Part shown: piece after piece, positions 19,570 to 28,101 of the stretch
How positions within the stretch are numbered: position 1 is the first letter of the stretch
Layout of the letters: each line of letters begins with the position of its first letter
From: Magnetospirillum aberrantis SpK
GTDB taxonomy: Bacteria > Pseudomonadota > Alphaproteobacteria > Rhodospirillales > Magnetospirillaceae
Length of the DNA: 64,000 nt
Direction of reading: 5' to 3'
NCBI RefSeq assembly: GCF_011022235.1
Contig: NZ_JAAIYP010000039.1
Location: forward strand, 248,001-312,000
Translations under genes and position numbers: made by a program
The notes under the pieces: model-generated
Database searches by the model: none
What the model was told of the DNA's origin: nothing
What the model saw: only the letters and a program-made list of their open reading frames with translations

Positions 19570-21789
19570 GTGGCGCTTTGGCATGTCGAGCAGATCACCG
19601 CCCGCTTCCTGATCATCGCCATGTCGGTGTCGGCGGTGCTGGCGGCGTTGGTGTCGGGCGCGGTCGCCTGGCGGCAGTTCGAGGGCGAGCGCCATCGCCT
19701 GTCGTCCGCCATGCAAGATGTCGCCCGTCTGAACGCCATCGCGCTCCAGGAACCCATGTGGTCGATCAACGACCGCGCCACCGCCGCCATCGTCCATTCG
19801 CTGGCCGCCAACCCGTCCCTGTCCTGTGCCGAAGTGACCGATTCCAGGGGCCGGCTGTTGGCCGCCACCGCCGCCGCGGGCTGCGACGCCCCTGTCGACA
19901 GCACCCCGTTCGCCGCCGACGTGGATTACGAAGGCCACCACCTCGGACGATTGACCCTGTGGGTCGACCGAAGCGCACTGACCGCCGCCGCGCGGGCCGA
20001 CGCGCAGTTGACGGCCTTGGTGTTCCTGCTGCTGTCCGCCGCCATGGTGATCAGTTCGGTGTTCGCCCTGCGCGCCACGGTGATGGCGCCGCTGGACCGG
20101 CTGAACCGTGCCATCGCCACCGCCGCCAAGGTCGAGACCAATCCCCGCCCGCGCGACGAACTGGGGCGGGTTGTCACCGCCTATAACGGCCTGTTGGACC
20201 GCATCGACGCCCATAACGCCGAACTCGAGGACGCCCGCACCCAAGCCGTGGCCGCCGCCCAGGCCAAGTCGCGCTTTCTGGCGACCATGAGCCACGAAAT
20301 CCGCACCCCCATGCACGGGGTGCTGGGAACCGTGGAATTGCTGCGCGAAACGCCACTGACCCTGGAACAGCGCAAATACGCCGACGTCATCTGGCAATCG
20401 ACGGAATCGCTTCTGGGCATCATCAACGACATCTTGGACCTGTCACGGATCGAAGCGGGAAAGGTCCGCATCACCCCGGCCCCGACCAACCCGGCGGCCA
20501 TCGTCCGCGAGGTTGCCGGCGCCTTGGACGCCACCGCGCGGGCCAAGGGGCTGCGCCTTGACCTCGTCACCGCGCCCGATCTGCCGGAATGGATTCTGGC
20601 CGACGCGCTCAGACTGCGTCAGGTGGTGATGAACTTGGTCGGCAACGCGGTCAAGTTCACCGAAACCGGCACGGTTTCCGTCAGCTTGGGACGACACGGC
20701 GAACGGCTGGAAATTACCGTCGCCGACACCGGCATCGGCATCGCCACCAGCGAGTTGGCCCGTCTGTTCGAACCGTTCCGTCAGGCCGACACCTCCACCA
20801 CCCGCCGGCACGGCGGCACCGGGCTGGGGTTGTCCATCTCGCGGCAACTGGTCGACTTGATGGGCGGGCGCATCGACGCCACCAGCACCTTGGGCACCGG
20901 CTCCACCTTCCGCGTGCTGCTGCCGCTGATCGAGACGTCAACGCCCACCGCGGCAACGGCACGCCCCCGGCACGATCCAGCCTCGGCCACCATCGACGCC
21001 GGCCGCGTGCTGGCGGCCGAAGACAACCCGGTGAACCAATGGCTGTTACGCTCGCAACTGGAACGGTTGGGTTACGAGGTCGAGATTCATTCCAACGGCG
21101 CCCTGGCGCTTGACGCTTTCCGCAAGGGGACGGAATTCGCCGCCGTGGTCACCGATTACCATATGCCGGTGATGGACGGGCTCGACCTGGCCCGCGCCAT
21201 CCGGGCCACCGAAGCCCCGAACCAGCGCGTTCCCATCATCGGCATGACCGCCGACGCCTTCGCCGACACGGTCGAGGAATGCCTGAAGGCGGGAATGGAC
21301 ACGGTGGTCACCAAACCTGTCTCGCTTCAGGATATGGCGTCCGCGCTGTCCTTGCGTGCCGGCACGACGCGGACCACCAGCCCGTGCCACCCCGGTCCGC
21401 CCCCCTCTTTTACCGAAGCGCCGTTGCTGGATGCCGAAATCCTTGCCGCCGTATGCGGCCCAGATCCGGCCACCCGCGCCGACATGGCGGCTTTGTTCAG
21501 CGCCACCGCCGACGATTTGCGCCGCGCCATCACCGCCAGTTTGGCGGCAGGGGATTCCAGGGAATTGTCCGAGGCCGCCCATTCCCTGGCCTCGGCCGCG
21601 TTGTCGCTGGGCGCGACGCGGCTGGGACTGACGGGACGCGCCCTGGAACAGGCGGCAAAGGCCGAGGATTGGCTGAAAATTCGCCCCCTGGCGGCACGTC
21701 TGGCGGCGCTGGACATAGAAACCCGCGCGGCGCTGAATGCTCCCCTGGACGAAACCGAGGTGTCGGACGGTCTCAGGTCAAACGCTTGA
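19570..21789 (+). CDS. hybrid sensor histidine kinase with receiver and Hpt domains
   Basis: 739 residues from a GTG start (VALWHVEQITARFL). Membrane helices at about 13-34 and 146-168 bracket a periplasmic sensor. A HAMP-like linker leads to the HisKA box with His242 (ATMSHEIRTPMHG), then the ATPase N, G1 and G2 boxes (NLVGNAVKFTE, VADTGIGI, GGTGLGLSISRQLV). The receiver has Asp529 in VVTDYHMPVMDG. A C-terminal Hpt domain has His671 in SEAAHSLASAALSLGATRL. It is a complete intramolecular phosphorelay whose partner regulator is not in the window. An earlier ATG at 19471 would add 33 residues of no domain value. Confidence 0.88.
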   Translation: MALWHVEQITARFLIIAMSVSAVLAALVSGAVAWRQFEGERHRLSSAMQDVARLNAIALQEPMWSINDRATAAIVHSLAANPSLSCAEVTDSRGRLLAATAAAGCDAPVDSTPFAADVDYEGHHLGRLTLWVDRSALTAAARADAQLTALVFLLLSAAMVISSVFALRATVMAPLDRLNRAIATAAKVETNPRPRDELGRVVTAYNGLLDRIDAHNAELEDARTQAVAAAQAKSRFLATMSHEIRTPMHGVLGTVELLRETPLTLEQRKYADVIWQSTESLLGIINDILDLSRIEAGKVRITPAPTNPAAIVREVAGALDATARAKGLRLDLVTAPDLPEWILADALRLRQVVMNLVGNAVKFTETGTVSVSLGRHGERLEITVADTGIGIATSELARLFEPFRQADTSTTRRHGGTGLGLSISRQLVDLMGGRIDATSTLGTGSTFRVLLPLIETSTPTAATARPRHDPASATIDAGRVLAAEDNPVNQWLLRSQLERLGYEVEIHSNGALALDAFRKGTEFAAVVTDYHMPVMDGLDLARAIRATEAPNQRVPIIGMTADAFADTVEECLKAGMDTVVTKPVSLQDMASALSLRAGTTRTTSPCHPGPPPSFTEAPLLDAEILAAVCGPDPATRADMAALFSATADDLRRAITASLAAGDSRELSEAAHSLASAALSLGATRLGLTGRALEQAAKAEDWLKIRPLAARLAALDIETRAALNAPLDETEVSDGLRSNA

Positions 21790-21994
21790 TGACGAAGGTG
21801 TAGGTTCCGCCCTCGTCGGCCCATTCCACCAATTCGTTGCCGGTCTGGCGGCAAAAGACGTCCATGTCCCTGACCGCACCGGGATCGGTGGCGACCACCT
21901 TGAGCAGCCCGCCTTGCGCAACATTCTTCAACGCCTTCTTGGTGCGCAGGATGGGCAGCGGGCACGCCAGCCCGGTAACATCCAGAATGTCCAT
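21773..21994 (-). CDS. tusA: TusA/SirA-family sulfurtransferase
   Basis: A 73-residue protein starting MDILDVTGLACPLPILRTKK. The CPLP motif carries the sulfur-relay Cys, and ends LVEWADEGGTYTFVIKR. TusA-type proteins carry persulfide sulfur for tRNA thiolation or other sulfur transfers. The 3' end overlaps the convergent kinase gene by 17 bases. A TusA paralogue with another role cannot be excluded. Confidence 0.88.
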   Translation of the reverse strand: MDILDVTGLACPLPILRTKKALKNVAQGGLLKVVATDPGAVRDMDVFCRQTGNELVEWADEGGTYTFVIKRLT

Positions 21995-22001
21995 GACGGT
22001 C

Positions 22002-22502
22002 CTATTCGTGCTCGGCCTCGGGGCCGGCGTCGACGTCGATCGGCACGCCCGGCTGAAGCTTCGAGGTGCGGATGGCCAGCGAGCTTTTGACGTGGCTGAT
22101 GTTGGGCGCCGCCGTCAGCTTGGTGGTGAGGAAACGCTGATAGTCGTCCCAGTCGTGGGCGACGATCTTCAACAGGAAGTCGGTTTCGCCCGCCAGCATG
22201 TGGCATTCGCGAACCTCGGGCCACCCCTGTACAAGTTCTTCGAAGGACCGCAAATCCGCCTCGGCCTGACTGTTGAGGCCGACATGGGCGAAGACCGTGA
22301 CGTTGAAGGCCAGGGCGTGCGGCTCGATCTCGGCGTGGTAGCCCTTGATGTAACCGGCCTCCTCGAGCGCGCGGACACGGCGCAGGCAGGGCGGCGCGGA
22401 AATGCCGGCACGGCGGGCCAGTTCCACGTTGGTCATGCGACCGTCGGCTTGCAGATCCGCCAGGATTCGGCGGTCGATGCGGTCGAGCTTGACCCGTTGC
22501 AT
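22002..22502 (-). CDS. Lrp/AsnC-family transcriptional regulator
   Basis: 166 residues. The winged helix-turn-helix (LDRIDRRILADLQADGRMTN, VELARRAGISAPPCLRRVRA) is followed by the RAM ligand-binding domain (VRECHMLAGETDFLLKIVAHD). It regulates amino-acid genes in response to an amino-acid ligand. It lies seven bases from the tusA-like gene and could be co-transcribed with it. The target is not evident. Confidence 0.93.
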   Translation of the reverse strand: MQRVKLDRIDRRILADLQADGRMTNVELARRAGISAPPCLRRVRALEEAGYIKGYHAEIEPHALAFNVTVFAHVGLNSQAEADLRSFEELVQGWPEVRECHMLAGETDFLLKIVAHDWDDYQRFLTTKLTAAPNISHVKSSLAIRTSKLQPGVPIDVDAGPEAEHE

Positions 22503-22761
22503 ATTTAAGGAACTCCAACCGGAACGCGTTTCACGAAATTATATTACCGCGCTCGGTTCGCCCCGCCAAGCGCCTGTTTGTATCGGAAGCACGCATGCCC
22601 CCTCTGCGCCCGCGCCCGATCGCACGAACCAAGGAATTCACGGCTCCCTGTGTCCGCCGCGCCACACGGCCAAGACCCTATGGCGCGGGCCGTGCGCCTG
22701 CGCTACCGTCGATTTTTTATCCAATCTAAAACGATAACGGGACGGCGGGACACAGGCTGGC

Positions 22762-23922
22762 ATGGCGTTGGATTTCCAGACCCTGGTGGTCGCGGTAAGC
22801 TTGGCGGCGGCCTTCTGCGCCTCGGCCCGCATCTTACTGTGGCGCATGCATCCCGACGTTCCCGGCCTGGGACATTGGGGCTGGGCGGGCATCTTGTCGG
22901 CGATCGCCCTGGCGCTTTACAGCCAAATGCACGGCCTGCCCCGATGGTGGATGCTGCCGCTCCCCCCATTGCTGGCCTCGACGGCGCTGATGGTGGCCTG
23001 GGACGGCTTCCGCCGTTTCTTTGGCCGTAGCCCCCTGCCCCGTGCCACCTGGGTGGTCTTGGCGGCGGTTGTAGCCCTTCCCCCCTACGCAGCCTCGGCT
23101 CTGGACTGGACTTCCGGGCGGATTCTCACCAATTCGGCCAGCATCGGCGTGCTGGCGACGCTGATCGCCCGCGAATTGTGGCGCCCAAGTCCGTGGAGCG
23201 GGCTTGCCACCCGCGTCACCGCCTATACCTACGCCGCCACCGCCCTGTTCATGGTGTTACGCATCGCCGCCGCCTTGCGGGGGCCGGAAGTCGACTTCAA
23301 CGGCCCCTTTCCGTCGCTGAGCCTGCTGTGGTGGCTGGCCAACTCGGTGGCGGTGGCCCTGGGCATGGCGTTGATGACCGGCGAACGCCTGCAATGGGAC
23401 CTGGACCGCCAAGCCAGCCAGGACCCGCTGACCGGCACCTTGAACCGCCGGGCCTTCACCGCCTTGGCCACGCGCGAAGTGGCGCGGTCGCGCCGTACCG
23501 GCCGACCGTTGTCGTTGCTGGCCATGGACCTGGATCACTTCAAGCGCATCAATGACCAGTTCGGCCACGCCGTCGGCGACGAAACGCTGTGCCGGTTCGT
23601 CGCGGTCGCCATCGGCCAGTTGCGGGGCAACGACATCCTGTGCCGGTTCGGCGGCGAGGAATTCGTCGCCCTGTTGCCGGAAACCGGCACCGAGGCGGCA
23701 TGGGTCGTCGGCGAACGGCTGCGTCTGGCGCTGACGGCCGCCGACGCCATCGCTGCGGGGCCGCCGCTGACCGTCAGCATGGGCATCGCCGAACTTCAGC
23801 CGACCGACACCATGGAGGACACCCTGAAGCGGGCCGACGCCGCCCTGTATCAGGCCAAGGCCAATGGCCGCAACCGATGCGTCATGGCGGAGCCGTCGGC
23901 CACCGCTGTTGCTGTTCATTGA
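22762..23922 (+). CDS. membrane-bound diguanylate cyclase
   Basis: 386 residues. The N-terminal half has about six hydrophobic segments (for example VVAVSLAAAFCASARILLW and ATWVVLAAVVALPPYAASAL). The C-terminal GGDEF domain is intact: DPLTGTLNRRAF, DLDHFKRINDQFGHAVGDE and the active-site loop FGGEEFVALL. It makes cyclic di-GMP at the inner membrane. No RxxD inhibitory site is obvious before the loop. Confidence 0.92.
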   Translation: MALDFQTLVVAVSLAAAFCASARILLWRMHPDVPGLGHWGWAGILSAIALALYSQMHGLPRWWMLPLPPLLASTALMVAWDGFRRFFGRSPLPRATWVVLAAVVALPPYAASALDWTSGRILTNSASIGVLATLIARELWRPSPWSGLATRVTAYTYAATALFMVLRIAAALRGPEVDFNGPFPSLSLLWWLANSVAVALGMALMTGERLQWDLDRQASQDPLTGTLNRRAFTALATREVARSRRTGRPLSLLAMDLDHFKRINDQFGHAVGDETLCRFVAVAIGQLRGNDILCRFGGEEFVALLPETGTEAAWVVGERLRLALTAADAIAAGPPLTVSMGIAELQPTDTMEDTLKRADAALYQAKANGRNRCVMAEPSATAVAVH

Positions 23923-24016
23923 AGCCTGGAATCATTCCACCTTGCCCGCCACCGGCGAGGGGACTAGATTGCCATCCATGTTCCACCCCTTTCCTTAATA
24001 TAAGGGAGCCCCAAGG

Positions 24017-24637
24017 ATGACCGACGCGATCAACCCCGTGAGCCTGGTGACCCAAGCCGCCCCGGACTTCACCGCCCCGGCGGTGATGCCGGACAACGAG
24101 ATCAACCCGGCTTTCAACCTGAAGTCCTATCTGGCCGGCTCCTATGGCCTGGTGTTCTTCTATCCTCTGGACTTCACCTTCGTGTGCCCGTCCGAGATCC
24201 TGGCCCACGACCACCGCCTCAAGGCCTTTGCGGAAAAGGGCGTCAAGGTCGTCGCCGTGTCGGTTGACAGCCACTTCACCCATCTGGCGTGGAAGAACAC
24301 CCCGGTCGAGAAGGGTGGCCTGGGCAACGTTCAGTTCCCCATGGTGGCCGACCTGACCAAGGACATCGCCAAGTCGTTCGGCGTGCTGCTGCCGGGCGGC
24401 GTCGCCCTGCGCGGTTCGTTCCTGATCGACAAGGCCGGCACCGTTCAGGTTGCCCACGTCAACAACCTGCCGCTGGGCCGCAACGTCGACGAGATGCTGC
24501 GTCTGGTCGACGCCTTGCAGTTCACCGAAGAACATGGCGAGGTGTGTCCCGCCGGCTGGCAAAAGGGCAAGTCCGGCATGCAGGCCAGCCCCGAGGGCGT
24601 GGCCAAGTATCTGGCCGAGAACGCCAAGGACCTGTAA
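24017..24637 (+). CDS. peroxiredoxin (AhpC/typical 2-Cys type)
   Basis: 206 residues with the peroxidatic Cys in DFTFVCPSEILAHD, the resolving Cys in GEVCPAGWQKGK, and VPMV-type helix residues. It reduces hydrogen peroxide and organic peroxides. The gene precedes trxB on the same strand, matching a thioredoxin-dependent reductant supply. A terminator separates the two, so they may be independently transcribed. A clear AAGGA lies before the ATG. Confidence 0.95.
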   Translation: MTDAINPVSLVTQAAPDFTAPAVMPDNEINPAFNLKSYLAGSYGLVFFYPLDFTFVCPSEILAHDHRLKAFAEKGVKVVAVSVDSHFTHLAWKNTPVEKGGLGNVQFPMVADLTKDIAKSFGVLLPGGVALRGSFLIDKAGTVQVAHVNNLPLGRNVDEMLRLVDALQFTEEHGEVCPAGWQKGKSGMQASPEGVAKYLAENAKDL

Positions 24638-24660
24638 GCCTCGGGCCACGGCCTGAAACC

Positions 24661-24697
24661 AAGGGGCGCAGAGGCAACTCCGCGCCCCTTGCCTTTT
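24661..24697 (+). terminator. intrinsic terminator after peroxiredoxin
   Basis: GGGGCGC-A-GAG and CTC-C-GCGCCCC close over GCAA and are followed by TTGCCTTTTTATT. Confidence 0.85.
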
Positions 24698-24803
24698 TAT
24701 TAGTTGATCCTAATATAATAACATCTTCAGCCGTTTCGAGCGACGCTTGCGCAAGGACGGCACCGAACCTATTTTGTCACAACCTTTTTGCCGGGGGATC
24801 GCC

Positions 24804-25754
24804 ATGGCCACCCACCACACCAAAGTCCTCATCCTCGGGTCCGGCCCGGCCGGCTGCACCGCCGCCATCTACGCCGCCCGTGCCAATCTGTCGCCGCTTC
24901 TGGTCGCCGGCCTCCAGCCGGGTGGCCAGCTGACCATCACCACCGACGTCGAGAACTTCCCCGGCTTCGCCGAGGCGGTGCAGGGTCCGTGGCTGATGGA
25001 ACAGATGCAAGAGCAGGCCGAGCATGTGGGCACCCAGTTCCTGTACGACACCATCACCGAGGTGGACCTGTCCAAGCGGCCATTCGTCGCCAAGGGCGAT
25101 TCGGGCGATACCTATGTTGGCGAAACCCTGGTGATCTGCACCGGCGCCACCGCGCGCTGGCTGGGCATCGAGTCGGAAAAGAAGTTCCAGGGCTTTGGCG
25201 TTTCCGCCTGCGCCACCTGTGACGGCTTCTTCTTCCGGGGCAAGGAAGTGGTGGTGGTCGGCGGCGGCAATTCCGCGGTCGAGGAAGCCATCTACCTTGC
25301 CGGCATCGCCAGCAAGGTGACCCTGGTGCACCGCCGCGATTCCCTTCGCGCCGAAAAGATCGCCCAGGACCGCCTGTTGGCCAACCCCAAGGTAAGCGTG
25401 TGCTGGGACAGCGTCATCGATGAAATCGTCGGCGACAGCAACCCGCCCGGCGTCACCGGCGTTCGCCTGAAGAACGTGAAGACCGGCGAAGTGTCCACCG
25501 TGTCGTGCGACGGCGTATTCATCGCCATCGGCCACAGCCCCAACACCGAGTTGTTCAAGGGTGCGGTCACCATCGACGACGAAGGCTACATCGTCACCAC
25601 GCCCGGTTCGACCGCCACCAACATTCCCGGCGTTTTCGCCGCCGGCGACGTCCAGGACAAGACCTACCGCCAGGCGGTGACCGCGGCCGGCACCGGCTGC
25701 ATGGCGGCGCTCGAAGCGGAACGTTTCCTCGCCATCCATGGACATACGCCGTAA
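24804..25754 (+). CDS. trxB: thioredoxin reductase
   Basis: 316 residues, normal length. The FAD-binding GSGPAGCTAAIYAARA is at the N terminus, the redox disulfide is SACATCDGFF, the NADPH-binding GGGNSAVEEAIYLA follows, and GVFAAGDVQDKTYRQAVTAA closes the FAD site. It reduces thioredoxin, which supports the peroxiredoxin encoded upstream. The ATG at 24804 follows GGGGGATCGCC. Confidence 0.97.
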   Translation: MATHHTKVLILGSGPAGCTAAIYAARANLSPLLVAGLQPGGQLTITTDVENFPGFAEAVQGPWLMEQMQEQAEHVGTQFLYDTITEVDLSKRPFVAKGDSGDTYVGETLVICTGATARWLGIESEKKFQGFGVSACATCDGFFFRGKEVVVVGGGNSAVEEAIYLAGIASKVTLVHRRDSLRAEKIAQDRLLANPKVSVCWDSVIDEIVGDSNPPGVTGVRLKNVKTGEVSTVSCDGVFIAIGHSPNTELFKGAVTIDDEGYIVTTPGSTATNIPGVFAAGDVQDKTYRQAVTAAGTGCMAALEAERFLAIHGHTP

Positions 25755-25850
25755 GTTGCGGCACAGTAACAGCCGCAGAACAATACCGGCCCGGCGTCTT
25801 TGCAAGACGCCGGAGTCGGATCAAGGGGGGAAAGGAGCCCTTTTCGGGAC

Positions 25851-26744
25851 ATGGATTGGGACAAGCTCAGGGTGTTTCACGCCGTTGCCGAGGCGGGGAG
25901 CTTCACCCACGCCGGCGAGGTGCTCAACCTGAGCCAATCGGCAGTCAGCCGCCAGATCAGCGCATTAGAGGAAAGCCTCAACCTGCCTTTGTTCCATCGG
26001 CACGCCCGTGGCCTGATCCTCACCGAACAGGGTGAATTGCTCTACAAGACGGCGCGCGAGATCTTCTCCAAGCTCGCCATGACCGAGGCATTGCTGACCG
26101 AAAGCCGGGAACGCCCGCAAGGTCCGCTCAAGATCACCACCACCGTCGCCTTCGGTTCCCTGTGGCTGACGCCGCGCATCAAGGATTTCCTCGACCTCTA
26201 TCCCGAGATCGACGTGACCATGGTGCTGTATGACGGCGAACTGGATCTGGCCATGCGTGAAGCCGACGTGGCCATCCGCATGATGCCGCCGCGCCAGCCC
26301 GACCTGATCCAGCGCCACCTGCTGACCATGCATTACAACGTCTACGCGGCGCCGGAATACATCAAGCGCTATGGCCTGCCCAAGACGCCCGAGGATTTGG
26401 ACAACCACCATATCGTGGTCTACGGCGACGACGCCCGCGTCTCGCCGCCGGTGGCCAACGTCAACTGGCTTCTGGAAGCCGGGTCCAGCCCGTCGCGGCC
26501 GCGCAAGCCGGTGCTCGAGGTCAACAACATCTACGGCATCTACCGCGCGGTGAAATCCGGCCTGGGCGTCGCCGCCCTGCCCGATTACATGACCACCGAA
26601 GCAGACAATCTGGTGCACGTGCTGCCCGAACTGAAGGGACCTAAGCTCGACACCTATTTCGTCTATCCAGAGGAACTGCGCCACTCCAAGCGCATCACGG
26701 TGTTCCGCGACTTCCTGCTGCATAAAATTCAAGAATCTCTCTAA
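25851..26744 (+). CDS. LysR-family transcriptional regulator
   Basis: 297 residues. The winged helix MDWDKLRVFHAVAEAGSFTH with LSQSAVSRQISALEESLN is followed by a type 2 periplasmic-binding effector domain (KITTTVAFGSLWLTPRIKDFLD). The start at 25851 gives the standard LysR N terminus. The sequence layout (CbbR/GcvA-like 'GPLKITTT') does not reveal the effector. It is the last chromosomal gene before the integrated element. Confidence 0.93.
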   Translation: MDWDKLRVFHAVAEAGSFTHAGEVLNLSQSAVSRQISALEESLNLPLFHRHARGLILTEQGELLYKTAREIFSKLAMTEALLTESRERPQGPLKITTTVAFGSLWLTPRIKDFLDLYPEIDVTMVLYDGELDLAMREADVAIRMMPPRQPDLIQRHLLTMHYNVYAAPEYIKRYGLPKTPEDLDNHHIVVYGDDARVSPPVANVNWLLEAGSSPSRPRKPVLEVNNIYGIYRAVKSGLGVAALPDYMTTEADNLVHVLPELKGPKLDTYFVYPEELRHSKRITVFRDFLLHKIQESL

Positions 26745-27029
26745 TATATCCTGAGCGCGGCAAGCAAATCCCCTCTCCAGGGGGCACGCTTATCCCCCAG
26801 AACGGCACGAAACCGCCACAGACACTTGGTTTGAGCGGCGACGCCTTCGTTTACAATTTTGTTATGCACGCACCGCATGCCAAGCCCGCGCTTTTTCACA
26901 TGGTTGCGGAAGGCTTCCTGCCGTACATAGATCGCGTGAGGTCGTTTTCGCGACCGCGAAATGTTCTGGCAAGGTCCGCCTTGCCACCCCCAGGATACGT
27001 TCCTGGGTTTTTGGGGTCTTGTGACCCTA

Positions 27030-27065
27030 CGTCTCCTAGACGTGAAGCCTCCCTGTTTGACTTAG
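27030..27065 (+). repeat. attL: 36-bp direct repeat
   Basis: Identical over 36 bases to 40373-40408 and in the same orientation. It starts with the dyad CGTCT-CCT-AGACG and ends in TTGACTTAG right at the foot of a terminator stem. Together with the integrase gene beside the other copy, this marks the ends of the integrated element. Confidence 0.92.
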
Positions 27066-27095
27066 CCCCGTGGGAAACCACGGGGCTTTCTTTTT
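27066..27095 (+). terminator. element-borne terminator restoring the RNA gene
   Basis: A perfect eight-base stem CCCCGTGG/CCACGGGG with a GAAA loop followed by CTTTCTTTTT. It starts at the first base after attL and differs in sequence from the host terminator left beyond attR, so it was brought in by the element. Confidence 0.88.
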
Positions 27096-27146
27096 CAAGG
27101 GGTTAGCGGGCGCGATTACGGGAGCCGTCCGATTGCCCACGGGCGC

Positions 27147-27170
27147 CATGGGCAATCTGTGGGCAAAATT
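27147..27170 (+). repeat. integrase arm-type repeat, left end
   Basis: CATGGGCAATCTGTGGGCAA followed by AATT contains two TGGGCAA units in tandem, and an inverted copy (TTGCCCA) lies just before at 27133. The same tandem pair occurs at 40201-40223 near the other end, about 100-170 bases from the core repeat on each side, as expected of integrase arm sites. Confidence 0.65.
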
Positions 27171-27275
27171 TTGCAGATATGCTGCTGCGCGCGGCACCCA
27201 CCCCAGGTTCAGGCGGGTATTGGTCGATGCCTCCCCCGCTGGCGGAGCCGCTACCGCTCGGAGAGGGGGCGCCCC

Positions 27276-28091
27276 CTAGTAGAGCGTGGCGTTGGGGCTG
27301 CGAATGACAATCGGGTCCGGCCGCCCCAAGGAACCAGCCGCGTAATCGGGATGCACCCAACCTGCCCCCGACGACGTACCGGCCTCCCAGCCGCCGAGCG
27401 AAGACGGCGCCCATTCCGCCCCGGCGGGCGGAGCACCGATATTGGCGGGCGGCGCACCAGTGCCGAAGAGGCCCCCGGCGTTTGCGATCCCAAGCCCCAT
27501 GCCGGCGAGAGACAACCCCATACCCAAGGGGCTGAACCCGGAGCCGCCCGCGCGAGAGGCCGCCTGATATTCGAGTGGGAAGACGCCCGACGACCCCTTG
27601 GAGAAATTCCCCCACATGCCCACGTTGCCGCCGCCCTGGTTGAGCATCTCGGCGTTGCTGAACGTGCGGTCCCCGAAGCCTTGCAGCTTGGCCTTGGCCG
27701 AGAGCTGCTGGCGGGTCTGCGACAGGGCCTCGGAAAGCGTCTTGGCGTTGGCGTCCTGGATCACCTTCGGAGCGTCAGACGACGCTCCCAGGCTCGCCAT
27801 CTCGGCGTTGTAGTCCCGGCTTCCAGGCACCACGGCATCGTAGGCCGCCTGCCGCTCGGCGGTCTTCTTGTCGGTGAGTTCGTCCTGGGCGGGGCGGTCC
27901 ATCTGGTCAAGTTCACCCTGCCAGATGTTGAGCGCCTCGTCCTGGTAGCGCCGCTGGCGCGCGGCCTCCGCCTCGGACGCCGCTGACATGGCGGCGTCCG
28001 ACTTCTTGCGCGCCGCGTTCTGTGCCCGGTTCTGTTCCAGGGCACCGGCAACGGACATAACCGCAGCGGCGGCGGAGATCGCGTCACACAT
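27276..28091 (-). CDS. virion-associated-like phage protein, unknown function
   Basis: 271 residues from the ATG at 28091, chosen because GGAGG stands six bases before it. It starts MCDAISAAAAVMSVAGALEQ with an Ala-rich helix, then a charged helical stretch (ARRKK, EAEAARQRRYQDEALNIWQG) and a Gly/Ala-rich tail (GMGLSLAGMGLGIANAGGLF). This layout is typical of small internal virion or ejection proteins in podovirus-type phages, but I recognise no specific family. It follows the next gene by ten bases and forms a unit with it. Confidence 0.6.
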   Translation of the reverse strand: MCDAISAAAAVMSVAGALEQNRAQNAARKKSDAAMSAASEAEAARQRRYQDEALNIWQGELDQMDRPAQDELTDKKTAERQAAYDAVVPGSRDYNAEMASLGASSDAPKVIQDANAKTLSEALSQTRQQLSAKAKLQGFGDRTFSNAEMLNQGGGNVGMWGNFSKGSSGVFPLEYQAASRAGGSGFSPLGMGLSLAGMGLGIANAGGLFGTGAPPANIGAPPAGAEWAPSSLGGWEAGTSSGAGWVHPDYAAGSLGRPDPIVIRSPNATLY

Positions 28092-28101
28092 GGTCGCCTC
28101 C

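Larger units (their letters stand above)
26908..27095 (+). ncRNA. structured small RNA gene used as attachment site, identity unknown
   Basis: GG-A-AGGCTTC (26908-26917) pairs with GAAGCCT-C-CC (27044-27053), enclosing five hairpins: TCGC/GGTCG (26932-26959), GGCAAGG/CCTTGCC (26968-26985), CCCAGGA/TCCTGGG (26989-27007), GGGTC/GACCC (27014-27027) and ACGTCT/AGACGT (27029-27043). A strong intrinsic terminator follows. A possible promoter is TTGAGC with TACAAT (near 26832 and 26851). It is not tmRNA (no T-arm or CCA), SRP RNA or tRNA. The roughly 158-base length would suit 6S RNA, but I cannot confirm that. The last 36 bases are the attachment repeat, and the terminator belongs to the integrated element. 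Confidence 0.55.

Noticed and set aside
26908-27095. tmRNA, SRP RNA or RNase P RNA as identity of the attachment-site RNA
   Set aside because: No TTCGA T-arm or CCA, no GGAA tetraloop arm of 4.5S RNA, and far too short for RNase P RNA.
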